Assembly: GCA_021732995.1 (NCBI GenBank)
Contig: JAKFWA010000027.1
Location: forward strand, 110,822-174,821
Direction of reading: 5' to 3'
Length of the DNA stretch: 64,000 bases
From: Planctomycetaceae bacterium
Lineage (GTDB): Bacteria > Planctomycetota > Planctomycetia > Planctomycetales > Planctomycetaceae
The notes under the pieces are model-generated. The model worked only from the letters and a program-made list of their open reading frames with translations, was not told where the DNA came from and did no database searches. Each line of letters starts with the position of its first letter. The stretch's first letter is position 1. This document shows positions 1-9,267 of this stretch, in pieces. A program made the translations under genes and the position numbers.

Positions 1-365
1 TTCTGCTTTAAGCCGGTCTTTGTGAGACCCCGCTGTGTACTGAGGGCATTCTGCTTCTGCCTTCACCCATTTCCGCCCGAGGTGCCGTTGTTGGCACTTT
101 GAGTATAGGAAGTCGGTCCCGTTACTCGGCTCATCAGAGTCGAGAACTACCCTTCGACACTGCGTCGATGCAATTGTGCTTTGAGGTTCTCTCAAAGCCT
201 GAGCAGTTCCTCGACTCCGTGTTCTAACAGGCGTCATCGCCGAACAGATTTGGCGAAGGACATTGCCGTGTTTTTGCAAGCCAGTTGTTTTCGGTAGCGC
301 ACAAGGCGCTTCCGCATCTGGCTTCGTCAGATTTTCAGAAACCAATTCTGTCAAGGAACTTGATC
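1..365. other. Intergenic leader, no gene seen
   Basis: I see no convincing reading frame on either strand. The stretch precedes the small secreted-protein gene at 366. The purine-rich AAGGAAC just before 366 is the likely ribosome-binding site of that gene. No promoter could be assigned with confidence. Confidence 0.5.
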
Positions 366-734
366 ATGTTGAAGTTATTCTCAATCGCTCTGCTGGCCAG
401 CACTTTCGGTCTGAGCACCGTCGAGATGGCTCATGCAAATGGCCATCGTTGTTGCGTCCAGCAGTCGTGTGCAGCAACGGCTTGCGCTCCGAGCTGCGCC
501 CCCGCCATGACTCCGGCACCGATGCCAGCGGGACCAGGAGTTGACGCCGTCCCGATGCCACCAGCGGCGGCTCCGCAAGCCGACGCGGGCACCTTTCGCA
601 GATTCTCCTACGATCCAGCCATGCCTGCGCCAGCGTATCGCAGTGCTGCTCCGTCGTATCGGAACGCTGCCCCGTCTTACAGGCCCAGCTATATGCGTCT
701 GAAGACCGACCCCCGCAAGTACAGCGTCGACTAA
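366..734 (+). CDS. Small secreted Pro/Ala/Tyr-rich protein
   Basis: About 122 residues. The start at 366 is preferred over an upstream in-frame ATG because AAGGAAC lies a few bases before it and because it opens directly into a signal peptide (MLKLFSIALLASTFG, cleavage probably after AHA near residue 25). The mature part carries a short Cys cluster (HRCCVQQSC, then CAPSCAP) followed by Pro/Ala-rich sequence and imperfect AYRSAAPSY-type repeats. I do not recognise a catalytic domain. The cysteines and the place at the head of a metal-resistance region suggest a periplasmic metal-binding role, but that is inference. A perfect hairpin terminator follows. Confidence 0.65.
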   Translation: MLKLFSIALLASTFGLSTVEMAHANGHRCCVQQSCAATACAPSCAPAMTPAPMPAGPGVDAVPMPPAAAPQADAGTFRRFSYDPAMPAPAYRSAAPSYRNAAPSYRPSYMRLKTDPRKYSVD

Positions 735-760
735 CTCGCTGCCACGTTGCGTTTGCTTGT

Positions 761-800
761 ACTTCATGGCCCGAGGGTACTCGGGCCATGAAGTCTTTCT
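761..800 (+). terminator. Intrinsic terminator
   Basis: Perfect 14-bp stem (761-774 with 781-794) around a 6-nt loop, followed by a short T-rich tract. It lies between the secreted-protein gene ending at 734 and the HMA protein gene at 831. Confidence 0.75.
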
Positions 801-830
801 GTGAGCACAAGTCTCGTATGAAAGGGTCGT

Positions 831-1382
831 ATGAAACTCACTGCTATTGTGTGTTTGGTCGCGCTGCTGGCGGCAATGAGCGTCATCACGGCAGACGAGC
901 CGCCTCCAGCGGCGAAAGAGAAAGTTGAGAAGAAACAAGAACTCGTGAAGGCGACGTTCTTGATCACGGGTCTGCATTGTCCGCCGTGCACGCAGACCGT
1001 CGAAGATTCAGTGCGAAGCATTAAGGGCGTGAAGTCGGCCAAGGTGGATTGGAACTCCAAGAACGCCACCATCGAGTTTGATGAGCTGCTCGTTCCGAGC
1101 CAAAAGCTATCGCTGTTGATCGCGGGGACACCGCACATGATGGGCGGCGAGATGCAGTATGGCGCTTGGCTGGCCTTGAAAGTTGCAGACATGAAGGACA
1201 AGGACGACGCCACCTGGAACAAGCTCAAGGAGACACTCAGCAAACAGCCGGGTGTGAAACAGGTCGCAGTCTACAAGGCTCAATCTGGGGTTGGTGTACG
1301 CTTCGATGCGAAGGGCGAACTCACTTCGCAGAAGCTCATTGCTGCTTTGCTGGAGGCCGGCTTCAAAGCCACACACTACTAA
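831..1382 (+). CDS. Secreted heavy-metal-associated (HMA) domain protein
   Basis: 183 residues with an N-terminal signal peptide (MKLTAIVCLVALLAA, likely cleaved near residue 21). An HMA domain spans about 40-105 with the metal site GLHCPPC. A second, HMA-shaped half from about 115 to 183 has lost its cysteines. HMA domains bind Cu(I) or related soft metals through the two Cys. The secretion signal puts this one outside the cytoplasm, unlike classic CopZ chaperones. It sits directly upstream of an RND efflux operon, so a role in handing metal to the pump or sensing it is plausible but inferred. Confidence 0.8.
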   Translation: MKLTAIVCLVALLAAMSVITADEPPPAAKEKVEKKQELVKATFLITGLHCPPCTQTVEDSVRSIKGVKSAKVDWNSKNATIEFDELLVPSQKLSLLIAGTPHMMGGEMQYGAWLALKVADMKDKDDATWNKLKETLSKQPGVKQVAVYKAQSGVGVRFDAKGELTSQKLIAALLEAGFKATHY

Positions 1383-1418
1383 CAAGACTAATGCTCTGTT
1401 CCTGAGTCATTTTGAATG

Positions 1419-1495
1419 GCGGCAGCTGGGCCTGGTTGGCGGGTTTGTTAGCACCATTTCCTAAGCTGGCTTGTGTCTCGGCTGCCGCTTTTTTT
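1419..1495 (+). terminator. Probable intrinsic terminator with long loop
   Basis: GCGGCAGC at 1419-1426 pairs with GCTGCCGC at 1481-1488, which runs straight into seven T residues. The loop is long (54 nt), so efficiency is uncertain. The position fits termination after the HMA protein gene and before the efflux operon. Confidence 0.45.
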
Positions 1496-1520
1496 GCGGT
1501 GATGAGCAGAAAGAACGACG

Positions 1521-3848
1521 ATGTCGGACAGGACCACAGGCGAACCTCGCCACCAGTCGGAAACACTTACTAACGACGAAGGTGGCTTGCGAGCTCCTCC
1601 ACACCTCAAGGGTTGGAGAAAGTGGTGGTGGTGGTTCGACTTCATCGTGCTGGTGAAACTTGCGCGGTTGAGGTTCATCGGTATCCTGGCACTGATCGGA
1701 GTTCTCATCACGCAATGGGATTTGCTGTTGTCCTACTACGACAAGTGGACGCGCCCTGCTATCACGGCTGACGCCGCAAAAGGTGATGTGGAGTGGTTCT
1801 GTCCGATGCACCCTTCAGTCGTCCGGGACAACTCCAAAGACAAATGCCCTGTTTGCTTCATGCCACTGTCGAAACGCAAGAAGGGAGACGGCACAGTCGA
1901 ACTGCTGCCAGCAGGAGTAGTCAGTCGCGTGCAACTGTCGCCCTATCGAATTGTGCTAGCGGGCGTGCAGACTTGGGAGGTGCGCTATGTACCCCTCGCG
2001 AAGGAAATCTCGGCGGTGGGCTACATCGAGTTCAATGAGAGCGGCCAGCGCAGCATTTCGGCACGATTCGATGCGCGGATAGACAAACTGTTTGTCAGCC
2101 AAACCGGACGTATGGTGAATGAAGGCGATGAACTGGCTTCGATCTACAGTCCCGAGATGGTGGTCGCCACAAAGAGCCTGCTGGACGGCCAAAAGTCCAA
2201 CAATCAAGCGTTGCTCAACAGCACGCGTACGCGATTGCAATTGCTCGGCATCAGCGACGATCAGATCGACGAGATTCTGAAAACCGGCACGGCCAACACG
2301 CACTTGACGATTCGTTCGCCGATCAATGGGCACGTCATCCGCAAGTACGTCCGCGAAGGACAATATGTCCAACAGGGCATGCCGCTGTTCGATGTCGCGG
2401 ACCTCAACACGGTGTGGATTCAAGCTCAGATTTATGAAGACGACCTGTTGTTCTTGCCGGAAGAGTTGGCCCATAACAATGGCAACAATTTGGCCGCGAC
2501 CTTGCCCGTCACGGCCACCACGAAAGCGATGCCGAATGAAGAGTTTCATGGCTTGTTGACGTTCGTGTACCCGCATGTGGACCAGCAGACGCGCACGGTT
2601 ACGGTGCGGTTTGAACTCGATAATCCCAAGCACAAACTGCGACCGGGCAGCACTGCGACCGTCACATTGCAGGTGCCACCGGAGCGTTGGGCTCTGCTCT
2701 CAGGATTCGATGCTGCGGATAGCGAACGCTACGCGCGACTGAAGCTCGGCGAACTACTGGCGGTGCCGGATGGTGCGGTGATCGACACCGGCAGCCAAAA
2801 GATCGTCTATCGCGAAGCCGAGCCAGGCGTATTCGAAGGAGTGTTGGTCAAGCTCGGTCCGAAGATGATGGGATCGGATGGCATCCCGTACCTCCCCGTG
2901 CTCGAAGGCTTACAGGCCGGGACCAAGATTGTGAGTTCCGGCTCGTTCCTCGTGGATGCGGAAACACGACTCAATCCCGCAGCCGGTTCGATCTACTTCG
3001 GTGGCAGTGGCGGCAAGAGCAGCCCAACGACCGTCCGACCGACAACTCCCGAGGACACGGATGCCAAGCTCAACGCAGTGCTCGCGAAGCTCTCTCCAAC
3101 GGAGCGAGAAGCCGTTGGAAAGCAACGCTTCTGCCCGGTGCTCACTCAGAACCGATTGGGTTCAATGGGTGCTCCTATCAAGCTGGCGGTGAATGGCGAA
3201 TCCGTGTTCTTGTGCTGCGCGGGCTGCAAGGACAATGCGCTGGCGGACCCCGCTGCAACTCTCGCCAAGGTCAAAGAGTTTCGAGCTCAAAAGCCATCCG
3301 CTGCGCCAAACAAGCCCACCCCTAAGGATCCGAAGGCCGAGCAAGAAATCAAAGACGCATTGGCGAAGCTGGCACCCGCTGACCAGAAGCTGGCGGAAGC
3401 TCAACAATTCTGCGTGATGCTGGAAAAGAGCCGACTTGGTTCGATGGGGACACCAATCAAATTGATGGTGGATGGCCAGCCGGTGTTTCTGTGCTGCGAA
3501 GGTTGTGAAGGCCGAGCCCTGTCCAATAAGTCCGCTACGTCGCAGAAAGCCAAGCAACTTCAGACCTCAACTCCAGCTGACGCCAAGACTCCGGGCTCGC
3601 TGACGGAGCAGAAGATCACAGCTGCGCTCGGAAAGCTCGCAGCAGAAGATCGAAAGCTGGCGGAAGCCCAGCGATTCTGTGCGGTGCTGGAAAAGAGCCG
3701 ACTCGGTTCCATGGGGCCACCCGTCAAATTGATGATCGAAGGCCAACCGGTTTTTGTGTGCTGCGCCAGTTGCAGCGAGACGGCATTGAAGAATCCGCAG
3801 CAGACACTCACCAAGGCCAAGGCATTGACCGGAGGCCGTCGTGATTGA
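1521..3848 (+). CDS. RND efflux periplasmic adaptor (CusB/HlyD type) with three YHS-like repeats
   Basis: 775 residues. One membrane anchor lies near 50-75. A heavy-metal-binding domain follows at about 90-120 (FCPMHPSV...CPVCFMPL). The membrane-fusion core (barrel-sandwich, hairpin, beta-barrel) spans about 140-490 with the usual IRSPINGHVIRKYVREG segment. The C-terminus is unusual: three tandem copies (near 520-585, 610-680 and 700-770) of a small domain with conserved F-C, R-L-G-S-M-G and V-F-x-C-C-x-x-C. I read these as metal-binding YHS-like domains. The gene overlaps the RND transporter gene by 8 bases, so the two are translationally coupled. Usual CusB proteins are about 400-500 residues; the excess is the repeat tail. 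Confidence 0.88.
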   Translation: MSDRTTGEPRHQSETLTNDEGGLRAPPHLKGWRKWWWWFDFIVLVKLARLRFIGILALIGVLITQWDLLLSYYDKWTRPAITADAAKGDVEWFCPMHPSVVRDNSKDKCPVCFMPLSKRKKGDGTVELLPAGVVSRVQLSPYRIVLAGVQTWEVRYVPLAKEISAVGYIEFNESGQRSISARFDARIDKLFVSQTGRMVNEGDELASIYSPEMVVATKSLLDGQKSNNQALLNSTRTRLQLLGISDDQIDEILKTGTANTHLTIRSPINGHVIRKYVREGQYVQQGMPLFDVADLNTVWIQAQIYEDDLLFLPEELAHNNGNNLAATLPVTATTKAMPNEEFHGLLTFVYPHVDQQTRTVTVRFELDNPKHKLRPGSTATVTLQVPPERWALLSGFDAADSERYARLKLGELLAVPDGAVIDTGSQKIVYREAEPGVFEGVLVKLGPKMMGSDGIPYLPVLEGLQAGTKIVSSGSFLVDAETRLNPAAGSIYFGGSGGKSSPTTVRPTTPEDTDAKLNAVLAKLSPTEREAVGKQRFCPVLTQNRLGSMGAPIKLAVNGESVFLCCAGCKDNALADPAATLAKVKEFRAQKPSAAPNKPTPKDPKAEQEIKDALAKLAPADQKLAEAQQFCVMLEKSRLGSMGTPIKLMVDGQPVFLCCEGCEGRALSNKSATSQKAKQLQTSTPADAKTPGSLTEQKITAALGKLAAEDRKLAEAQRFCAVLEKSRLGSMGPPVKLMIEGQPVFVCCASCSETALKNPQQTLTKAKALTGGRRD

Positions 3849-6800
3849 ACGCATTATCGAGCTGTCGATTCGCAATCGCTTTCTCGTGCTCATCGTGACC
3901 GTAGCTCTGACCGTGGCGGCGATTTACGCCACGATCAATACACCAGTTGATGCAATTCCCGACTTGAGTGAGAACCAGGTCATCGTGTTCGTCGACTGGA
4001 TGGGCCGCAGTCCGCGCGAGATTGAAGATCAAGTCACCTACCCCCTATCGCGGAAGCTGCAAGGATTGGCCGGAGTTCGAGCCGTGCGGTCGTCCTCCGA
4101 GTTCAACTTCTCGATGATTACGATCATCTTTCAAGACGACATCGACTTTTACTTCGCACGGCAGCGAGTGACCGAAAAGCTCGCACAGTCCAACACATTT
4201 CTGCCGCCAGGGGTTGTGCCGTATCTCGCTCCTGACGCGACAGCGCTCGGGCAGATTTTCTGGTACACGGTCGAGTGCGACGCAGCGCATCCATTGGATT
4301 CCGGTCGTTTATGGGCGCTGAACAAATTCTATATCGCACCACAGCTCAACGCGGCTCCGGGTGTCGCGGATGTTGCCATCGTGGGTGGCACACCAATTGA
4401 ATACCAGATTGACGTACGACCGGAAGACCTGAGGGCTTATGGGCTCACGTTGGGGGAACTCTATGCGGCGGTAGGTAAGAGCAATCAGCCGTCAGGGGGT
4501 GGCGTCATACAGAAGAACAACGCCGAATACATCGTGCGCGGTGTTGGTTGGATTCGTGACAAGGAAGACATCGAGAATACCGTCATTCGTGAGGTGCGGG
4601 GCACACCGATCTATGTGGGGACCGTTGCCAGCGTGCAGCTTGGCACTCAGTTCCGTCGCAGCGTGCTTGAGAAGGACGGCAACGAAGTCACTGGTGGTGT
4701 TGTGCTGATGCGCCACGGCGAGAATCCACTCGCAGTGACCGGAGTCGTCAAAGAGAAGATTCAAGAATTACAGCCCGGCTTGCCGGTCGGCGTTCATATT
4801 GTCGCAGCCTATGACCGCACGCGGCTGATTCACGGCGCGATCCATACGCTCGCTGAAGTCATGTGGCACGAGATGCTGATTGCATCAGTTGCGATCCTGC
4901 TGATTCTGATGCACTTTCGCAGTGTGTTCGTGATCTGCATCACTCTGCCGCTGGCGGTGCTGTTTTCATTCCTGATGATGTGGTTGCTGCGAACATTTCA
5001 CATCATCGACATTCAGGCCAACATCATGTCGCTGGCTGGCCTGACGATCTCGATTGGTATCCTGGTCGATCAAGCGATCGTGATGACGGAAAACGCGACG
5101 CATCACCTCAAAGAGCAATTCGGCGACCGCAAAGTCAGCGGCGACATTCGTGAGATCATCATCCCTGCCTGTCGCACAGTCGGCCGACCGATTTTCTTTT
5201 CCGTGCTCATCATGCTGCTGTCCTTTATCCCGGTCTTCATGCTGAGTGGCCGCGAAGGGAAGCTGTTTCATCCTCTTGCCTTCACGAAGAGCTTCGCCAT
5301 GATCGGCGTGGCAATCATTTCAGTGACGGTCGTGCCCGCCTTGCTCCCGACGTTCCTGAAAGGCCATCTGCGCAGCGAAGAAGAGAACTGGATCGTCCGC
5401 AGCTTCATCCATATCTACCGTCCGTTGCTGACATGGGCATTGCCGCGCCGCAACCTCGTGATGTGGGCGTTCGCGGTATTGTTGGTACTCGCGGCCGGGA
5501 TGTTTCCGCTGCAAGCCATCATCGGGCAAGGAGCGTCTGAGGTCGCGTGGCGGGCGACGTTTCTCGCAGTGTTCGCGGTGGTCACGTCTTTGACTGTCCT
5601 CTCGACACGCGGCTGGTACTGGCAGGTATTGTCGCTCGCGAGCCTGCTCTGGATCGGTCTGTGGGCCTATCAGTTTCCCAAGATCGGCGTGGCCTTCATG
5701 CCAGCGCTTGACGAAGGAACAACGCTCGACATGCCGATCACCGTGCCACGCGCCAGCGTCACTCAAGCGGCGGACGACCTCAAAGCTCGGGACGCCCTGT
5801 TGCGCGGATTCCCCGAAGTGGAATCCGTCATCGGCAAAGCGGGTCGCGCCGACACACCCACTGATCCAGCACCTCTGGACATGGTCGAGACGTTCGTGAA
5901 TTTTCGTCCGAAGGGACATTGGCCGAAACGCGTTATCCGGTATCCCGACGCCGCGAAGCAAGCCGCTCGCGTGCTAACCATGCTCGAAGAACGCGGCTTC
6001 GTCGGACACTCGAAATCGCACGATGACCGCGAGACGCTCATCAATGACGCAACGCAAAAAGCCATCGAGCGATTCGATGAGACCATGCGAGAACTCGCTC
6101 TGCTGCGGTACACGGAGTTCGAGCGTGAACTTGCGCCGCAGTTAGTTCAATTCGCGATTGAGGACTGTGTGCGCAAATGGAAGGAGAACGGCTCGCTTTC
6201 CACGGACCCAGTATTGGCGACGGATGATCTGGTGTCCCGCTACGGCTACTGGCTGGTGGAAGCACCGTCGCTGGAAGATGTCACAGAACTTGTTCGCCAT
6301 GTCGCTCGACAGCTCGAACAGAACGGCCAGCTGAGCGACCTTGTGGCGGCGCTCGAACTCAAGGAATCAGCGGTCATCACCGCTTGGCGTGGCATTCAAG
6401 AAGCGATGGGCGAGAAGCGTCCGACGTTCGCGGTGGCCGTGCTGCGAGTTGTCACGGCTGAGCGAGCGAGGTTGTGGTCTGAGCGAGTTCATCATCTCAA
6501 TTGGGAACTCGCCGATTACGGGTCGGAAGCATTCCTGGCCTATGCTCTCGAAGAAGTCGCGAGCGTAGCTCGCAGCACCGGCTTGCTCGTGAATGTGCAA
6601 CGCGCCGCCGAAGCGGAAGCGTTCGCCGATGCCTCTCTGCAATCCCAACTCCCGAACTCTTCGCCTTCGGTGTCACCGTTACATCCCGCATCCGGGCCAT
6701 TGCGGGAATTGCGCGACGAACTGCTGCCGTCATTCCGTAAGGATGTTTTCTTCTGGCCTCGGCAGACAGGACCGAAGGGTGATCTCGTTGACGACGAGAT

Positions 6801-8238
6801 GAGTCGCGTGCTGCAAGTTCCGGGCTGGAGCAACATCTTCACTCAGCCCATCATCAATCGCATCGAGATGCTTTCGACCGGCGTGCGAACGGATATCGGC
6901 GTGAAGGTCTTTGGCCCCGATCTTGAAACGATTGATCGCGTTTGCAAAGACGTCGAAGCCGCTCTCAAGCCGATCAATGGAGCTCGTGACGCCATTGCCG
7001 CTCCGATCATGGGCAAGGGCTATTTGCAGATCGACATCGACCGCAAAGCTGCAGCGCGCTACGGCATTAGCGTCGAAGATATCCAGAACGAAATTGAAGT
7101 TGCTCTGGCAGGTCGTACGGTCACTTACACAGTCGAGAAACGCGAACGGTTCCCCGTTCGCATTCGCTATGCCCGCGTGAATCGCGAAGACGAAGAAAGC
7201 ATTCGCAAGCTGCTAGTCAGTTCCAATGGCATGTCCCTCTCAAGCGGATCGGCCATGGGCGGCGGCATGAGTGGTTCGTCGGCCAAGAGCACGACAATGT
7301 CGTCGAGTAAGACGGAGTCGTCTGCAACAGCGGAATCACTGACCGCGCCGACGGTCCCAGATGACTCGCATTCAGCGTCACCAGCCCATGCACTGCGCGG
7401 TCAACCGCTCATCCCGTTGAGTGCGCTGGCCGAAGTCCGCATCGTCGAAGGCCCGGCCATGATCAAGAGCGAGAATGGCCGACTGCTGAATTACGTGACA
7501 CTCAATGTGCGTGGCCGCGACATCGTCGGCTTCGTGGGCGAAGCCCAACGCGTCGTCGCTGAAAAGGTTACTTTGCCGGAAGGGGTGCATATTGAGTGGA
7601 GCGGCGAATTCGAGCATCAAGTCCGGGCCGCTCGCACGCTGCGGGTTGTCTTCCCCGTGGTCATCGTGCTGATCTTTGTGATTCTGTACCTGACTTATCA
7701 CGACCTCGCCGACGCTGTGTTGATGATGCTAGCCGTCCCCGAGGCATTGGCTGGCGGCGCGTTCTTCATGTACTTGTTCCCCAAGATCATGAACGGCTGG
7801 GAAACGCCGCCGATGGATTTCAGCGTCGCCGTGTGGGTGGGTTTCATCGCCTGCTTCGGCATGGCCACCGAGACTGGCATCATCATGCTGGTCTATCTGC
7901 GTGAAGCAATCGACAAACGCGGCGGACTGGAAAAGATCGCATCGCTCGAAGAGCTGCGGCAAGCGGTCATAGAAGGCGCGGTCCATCGTCTACGCCCCAA
8001 ACTGCTCACCGAAGGAGTCGCCATCATCGCCATCTTTCCAATGGTCTTCGCGAAGGGAGTCGGCGGCGAAATCCTCGCGCCGATGGCCTTACCCGTACTC
8101 GGCGGCCTCCTGATCTCAGACGAAGTTGTCGATTTGTTCTTGCCCGTCCGCTTCTATTGGGTACGAAGAGCCCGCTGGCTCAAGCTACACGAAACTAAAC
8201 TGACGACGTCCCCGTCTCCAACAGTGGTGGATAACTAG
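3841..8238 (+). CDS. HME-family RND metal efflux transporter (CusA/CzcA-like), with large insertions
   Basis: 1465 residues from a GTG start overlapping the adaptor gene. Inner-membrane proton-driven pump that expels metal from periplasm or cytoplasm. Visible family marks: MIERIIELSIRNRFLVL start, the TM4 motif VDQAIVMTEN with a single Asp as in Cu/Ag-type CusA, FMPALDEG, KAGRA, and RIEMLSTG. The Met of DMPIT and of the RIEML segment fit a Cu(I)-type pump. Relatives have about 1040-1060 residues. Here a mostly helical, charged insertion of roughly 250 residues lies at about 700-960 and a Ser-rich insertion at about 1128-1183, both in extracytoplasmic parts. No outer-membrane factor gene follows. 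Confidence 0.9.
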   Translation: MIERIIELSIRNRFLVLIVTVALTVAAIYATINTPVDAIPDLSENQVIVFVDWMGRSPREIEDQVTYPLSRKLQGLAGVRAVRSSSEFNFSMITIIFQDDIDFYFARQRVTEKLAQSNTFLPPGVVPYLAPDATALGQIFWYTVECDAAHPLDSGRLWALNKFYIAPQLNAAPGVADVAIVGGTPIEYQIDVRPEDLRAYGLTLGELYAAVGKSNQPSGGGVIQKNNAEYIVRGVGWIRDKEDIENTVIREVRGTPIYVGTVASVQLGTQFRRSVLEKDGNEVTGGVVLMRHGENPLAVTGVVKEKIQELQPGLPVGVHIVAAYDRTRLIHGAIHTLAEVMWHEMLIASVAILLILMHFRSVFVICITLPLAVLFSFLMMWLLRTFHIIDIQANIMSLAGLTISIGILVDQAIVMTENATHHLKEQFGDRKVSGDIREIIIPACRTVGRPIFFSVLIMLLSFIPVFMLSGREGKLFHPLAFTKSFAMIGVAIISVTVVPALLPTFLKGHLRSEEENWIVRSFIHIYRPLLTWALPRRNLVMWAFAVLLVLAAGMFPLQAIIGQGASEVAWRATFLAVFAVVTSLTVLSTRGWYWQVLSLASLLWIGLWAYQFPKIGVAFMPALDEGTTLDMPITVPRASVTQAADDLKARDALLRGFPEVESVIGKAGRADTPTDPAPLDMVETFVNFRPKGHWPKRVIRYPDAAKQAARVLTMLEERGFVGHSKSHDDRETLINDATQKAIERFDETMRELALLRYTEFERELAPQLVQFAIEDCVRKWKENGSLSTDPVLATDDLVSRYGYWLVEAPSLEDVTELVRHVARQLEQNGQLSDLVAALELKESAVITAWRGIQEAMGEKRPTFAVAVLRVVTAERARLWSERVHHLNWELADYGSEAFLAYALEEVASVARSTGLLVNVQRAAEAEAFADASLQSQLPNSSPSVSPLHPASGPLRELRDELLPSFRKDVFFWPRQTGPKGDLVDDEMSRVLQVPGWSNIFTQPIINRIEMLSTGVRTDIGVKVFGPDLETIDRVCKDVEAALKPINGARDAIAAPIMGKGYLQIDIDRKAAARYGISVEDIQNEIEVALAGRTVTYTVEKRERFPVRIRYARVNREDEESIRKLLVSSNGMSLSSGSAMGGGMSGSSAKSTTMSSSKTESSATAESLTAPTVPDDSHSASPAHALRGQPLIPLSALAEVRIVEGPAMIKSENGRLLNYVTLNVRGRDIVGFVGEAQRVVAEKVTLPEGVHIEWSGEFEHQVRAARTLRVVFPVVIVLIFVILYLTYHDLADAVLMMLAVPEALAGGAFFMYLFPKIMNGWETPPMDFSVAVWVGFIACFGMATETGIIMLVYLREAIDKRGGLEKIASLEELRQAVIEGAVHRLRPKLLTEGVAIIAIFPMVFAKGVGGEILAPMALPVLGGLLISDEVVDLFLPVRFYWVRRARWLKLHETKLTTSPSPTVVDN

Positions 8239-8308
8239 CATGATCGAGGGTTGCGACCGACGAACGAATAAGTATTTACTGGACAGCAAACGGCCCCAGC
8301 ACCACGTA

Positions 8309-8379
8309 ACCATCCACTCAAACGACGGTATCAGCCCACCGACATATGACTTGATGTCTACCGACTCCGTCTTGAACTT
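8309..8379. repeat. Dispersed intergenic repeat, copy 1 of 3
   Basis: About 70 bases shared with 24917-24984 and 42644-42716. The best-kept blocks are a CAAACGAC box, an ACTTGA box and a terminal TTGAACTT. All three copies lie outside genes and the possible reading frames are not preserved, so it is non-coding. It lies in the gap between the first RND operon and the sigma factor gene. Confidence 0.6.
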
Positions 8380-8558
8380 CGCAGCGATGCGACCCGCGCG
8401 ACTGTGGGCAAAAAGCCACTGCAATCAGTGCTCTTAACCGTGGGGAAGTCGTCTGCAAGTAAGGGTGGTGTTGCGGCCTGCGCTGATCAGGTCCGATATT
8501 GACTATGAGCGGTAGTTCGGAGACGAATGACTCATCCTCATTCGACAGGAATGCGGCC

Positions 8559-9164
8559 ATGTACCAAGGCAACGAAATTTCCGACAAAAGTAAAGATGCG
8601 ATCAATTCGGCACTGCTAGCCAATCACCGGCGTTTCCTTGGCTTTCTCGAAGCGCGCGTGGGAAACCGGCATGATGCCGAAGAGATTTTGCAGAACGCTT
8701 TCGTGCGTTCTCTGCAAAAAGGGGATGAGATACGCGACTCAGAGAATGTGGTCGCCTGGTTCTATCGCCTGCTTCGCAACGCGGTTGTTGATCACTATCG
8801 GCATAGCACTGCCAGCCACCGGTTGCTTGAGAACTTCGCGGAGCAGCTTCTAGGCACGGATGAGCGCGCAGATGCGGCACTCGACAACGTAATCTGCGAA
8901 TGCGTGAAAGAACTCGTTCCGGTCCTCAAGGCCGAGTATGCAGACTTGATTACGCAGGTTGATTTGCGGGGAACTGACGTGACGTCCGTTGCAGAATCGC
9001 TGCACATTACCCCCGGCAACGCCCGCGTGCGTTTGCACCGAGCGCGAACTGCTCTGCGGCAAGAGGTGGAGCGAACATGCCGTACCTGCGCAACGCATGG
9101 GTGTCTCGATTGCACCTGCACCAAAAAGGACAATCCCCTACGAAAATCGCCTAAGGAGCTGTAA
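8559..9164 (+). CDS. ECF sigma factor with C-terminal Cys-rich tail (CorE-like)
   Basis: 201 residues. Region 2 spans about 10-80 (HDAEEILQNAF, then VVAWFYRLLRNAVVDHYRH) and region 4 about 115-170 (TSVAESLHITPGNARVRLHRARTAL). The tail carries C-x2-C-x2-H-x-C-x2-C-x-C. CorE of Myxococcus and other ECF44 members use such a tail as a built-in copper sensor and need no anti-sigma factor, and none is adjacent here. The start at 8559 is chosen because AGGA lies 8 bases upstream. An ATG at 8505 and a TTG at 8499 are in frame but have no clear binding site. Likely regulator of the surrounding metal genes (inference). Confidence 0.85.
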   Translation: MYQGNEISDKSKDAINSALLANHRRFLGFLEARVGNRHDAEEILQNAFVRSLQKGDEIRDSENVVAWFYRLLRNAVVDHYRHSTASHRLLENFAEQLLGTDERADAALDNVICECVKELVPVLKAEYADLITQVDLRGTDVTSVAESLHITPGNARVRLHRARTALRQEVERTCRTCATHGCLDCTCTKKDNPLRKSPKEL

Positions 9165-9267
9165 CGCTTACCGGGTGAGACCGTCAGCAGTTGCAACAGA
9201 ACGGGATGCTTGGAAGTAAACCCGGCTTTTCGGCCGGGACAAGCGAAACCGAAAAGGAGCAAATGCC

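Noticed and set aside
5941..6720. Insertion in the first RND pump as an intein
   Set aside because: No Cys/Ser start, His-Asn end or block B/F motifs; composition is helical and charged.
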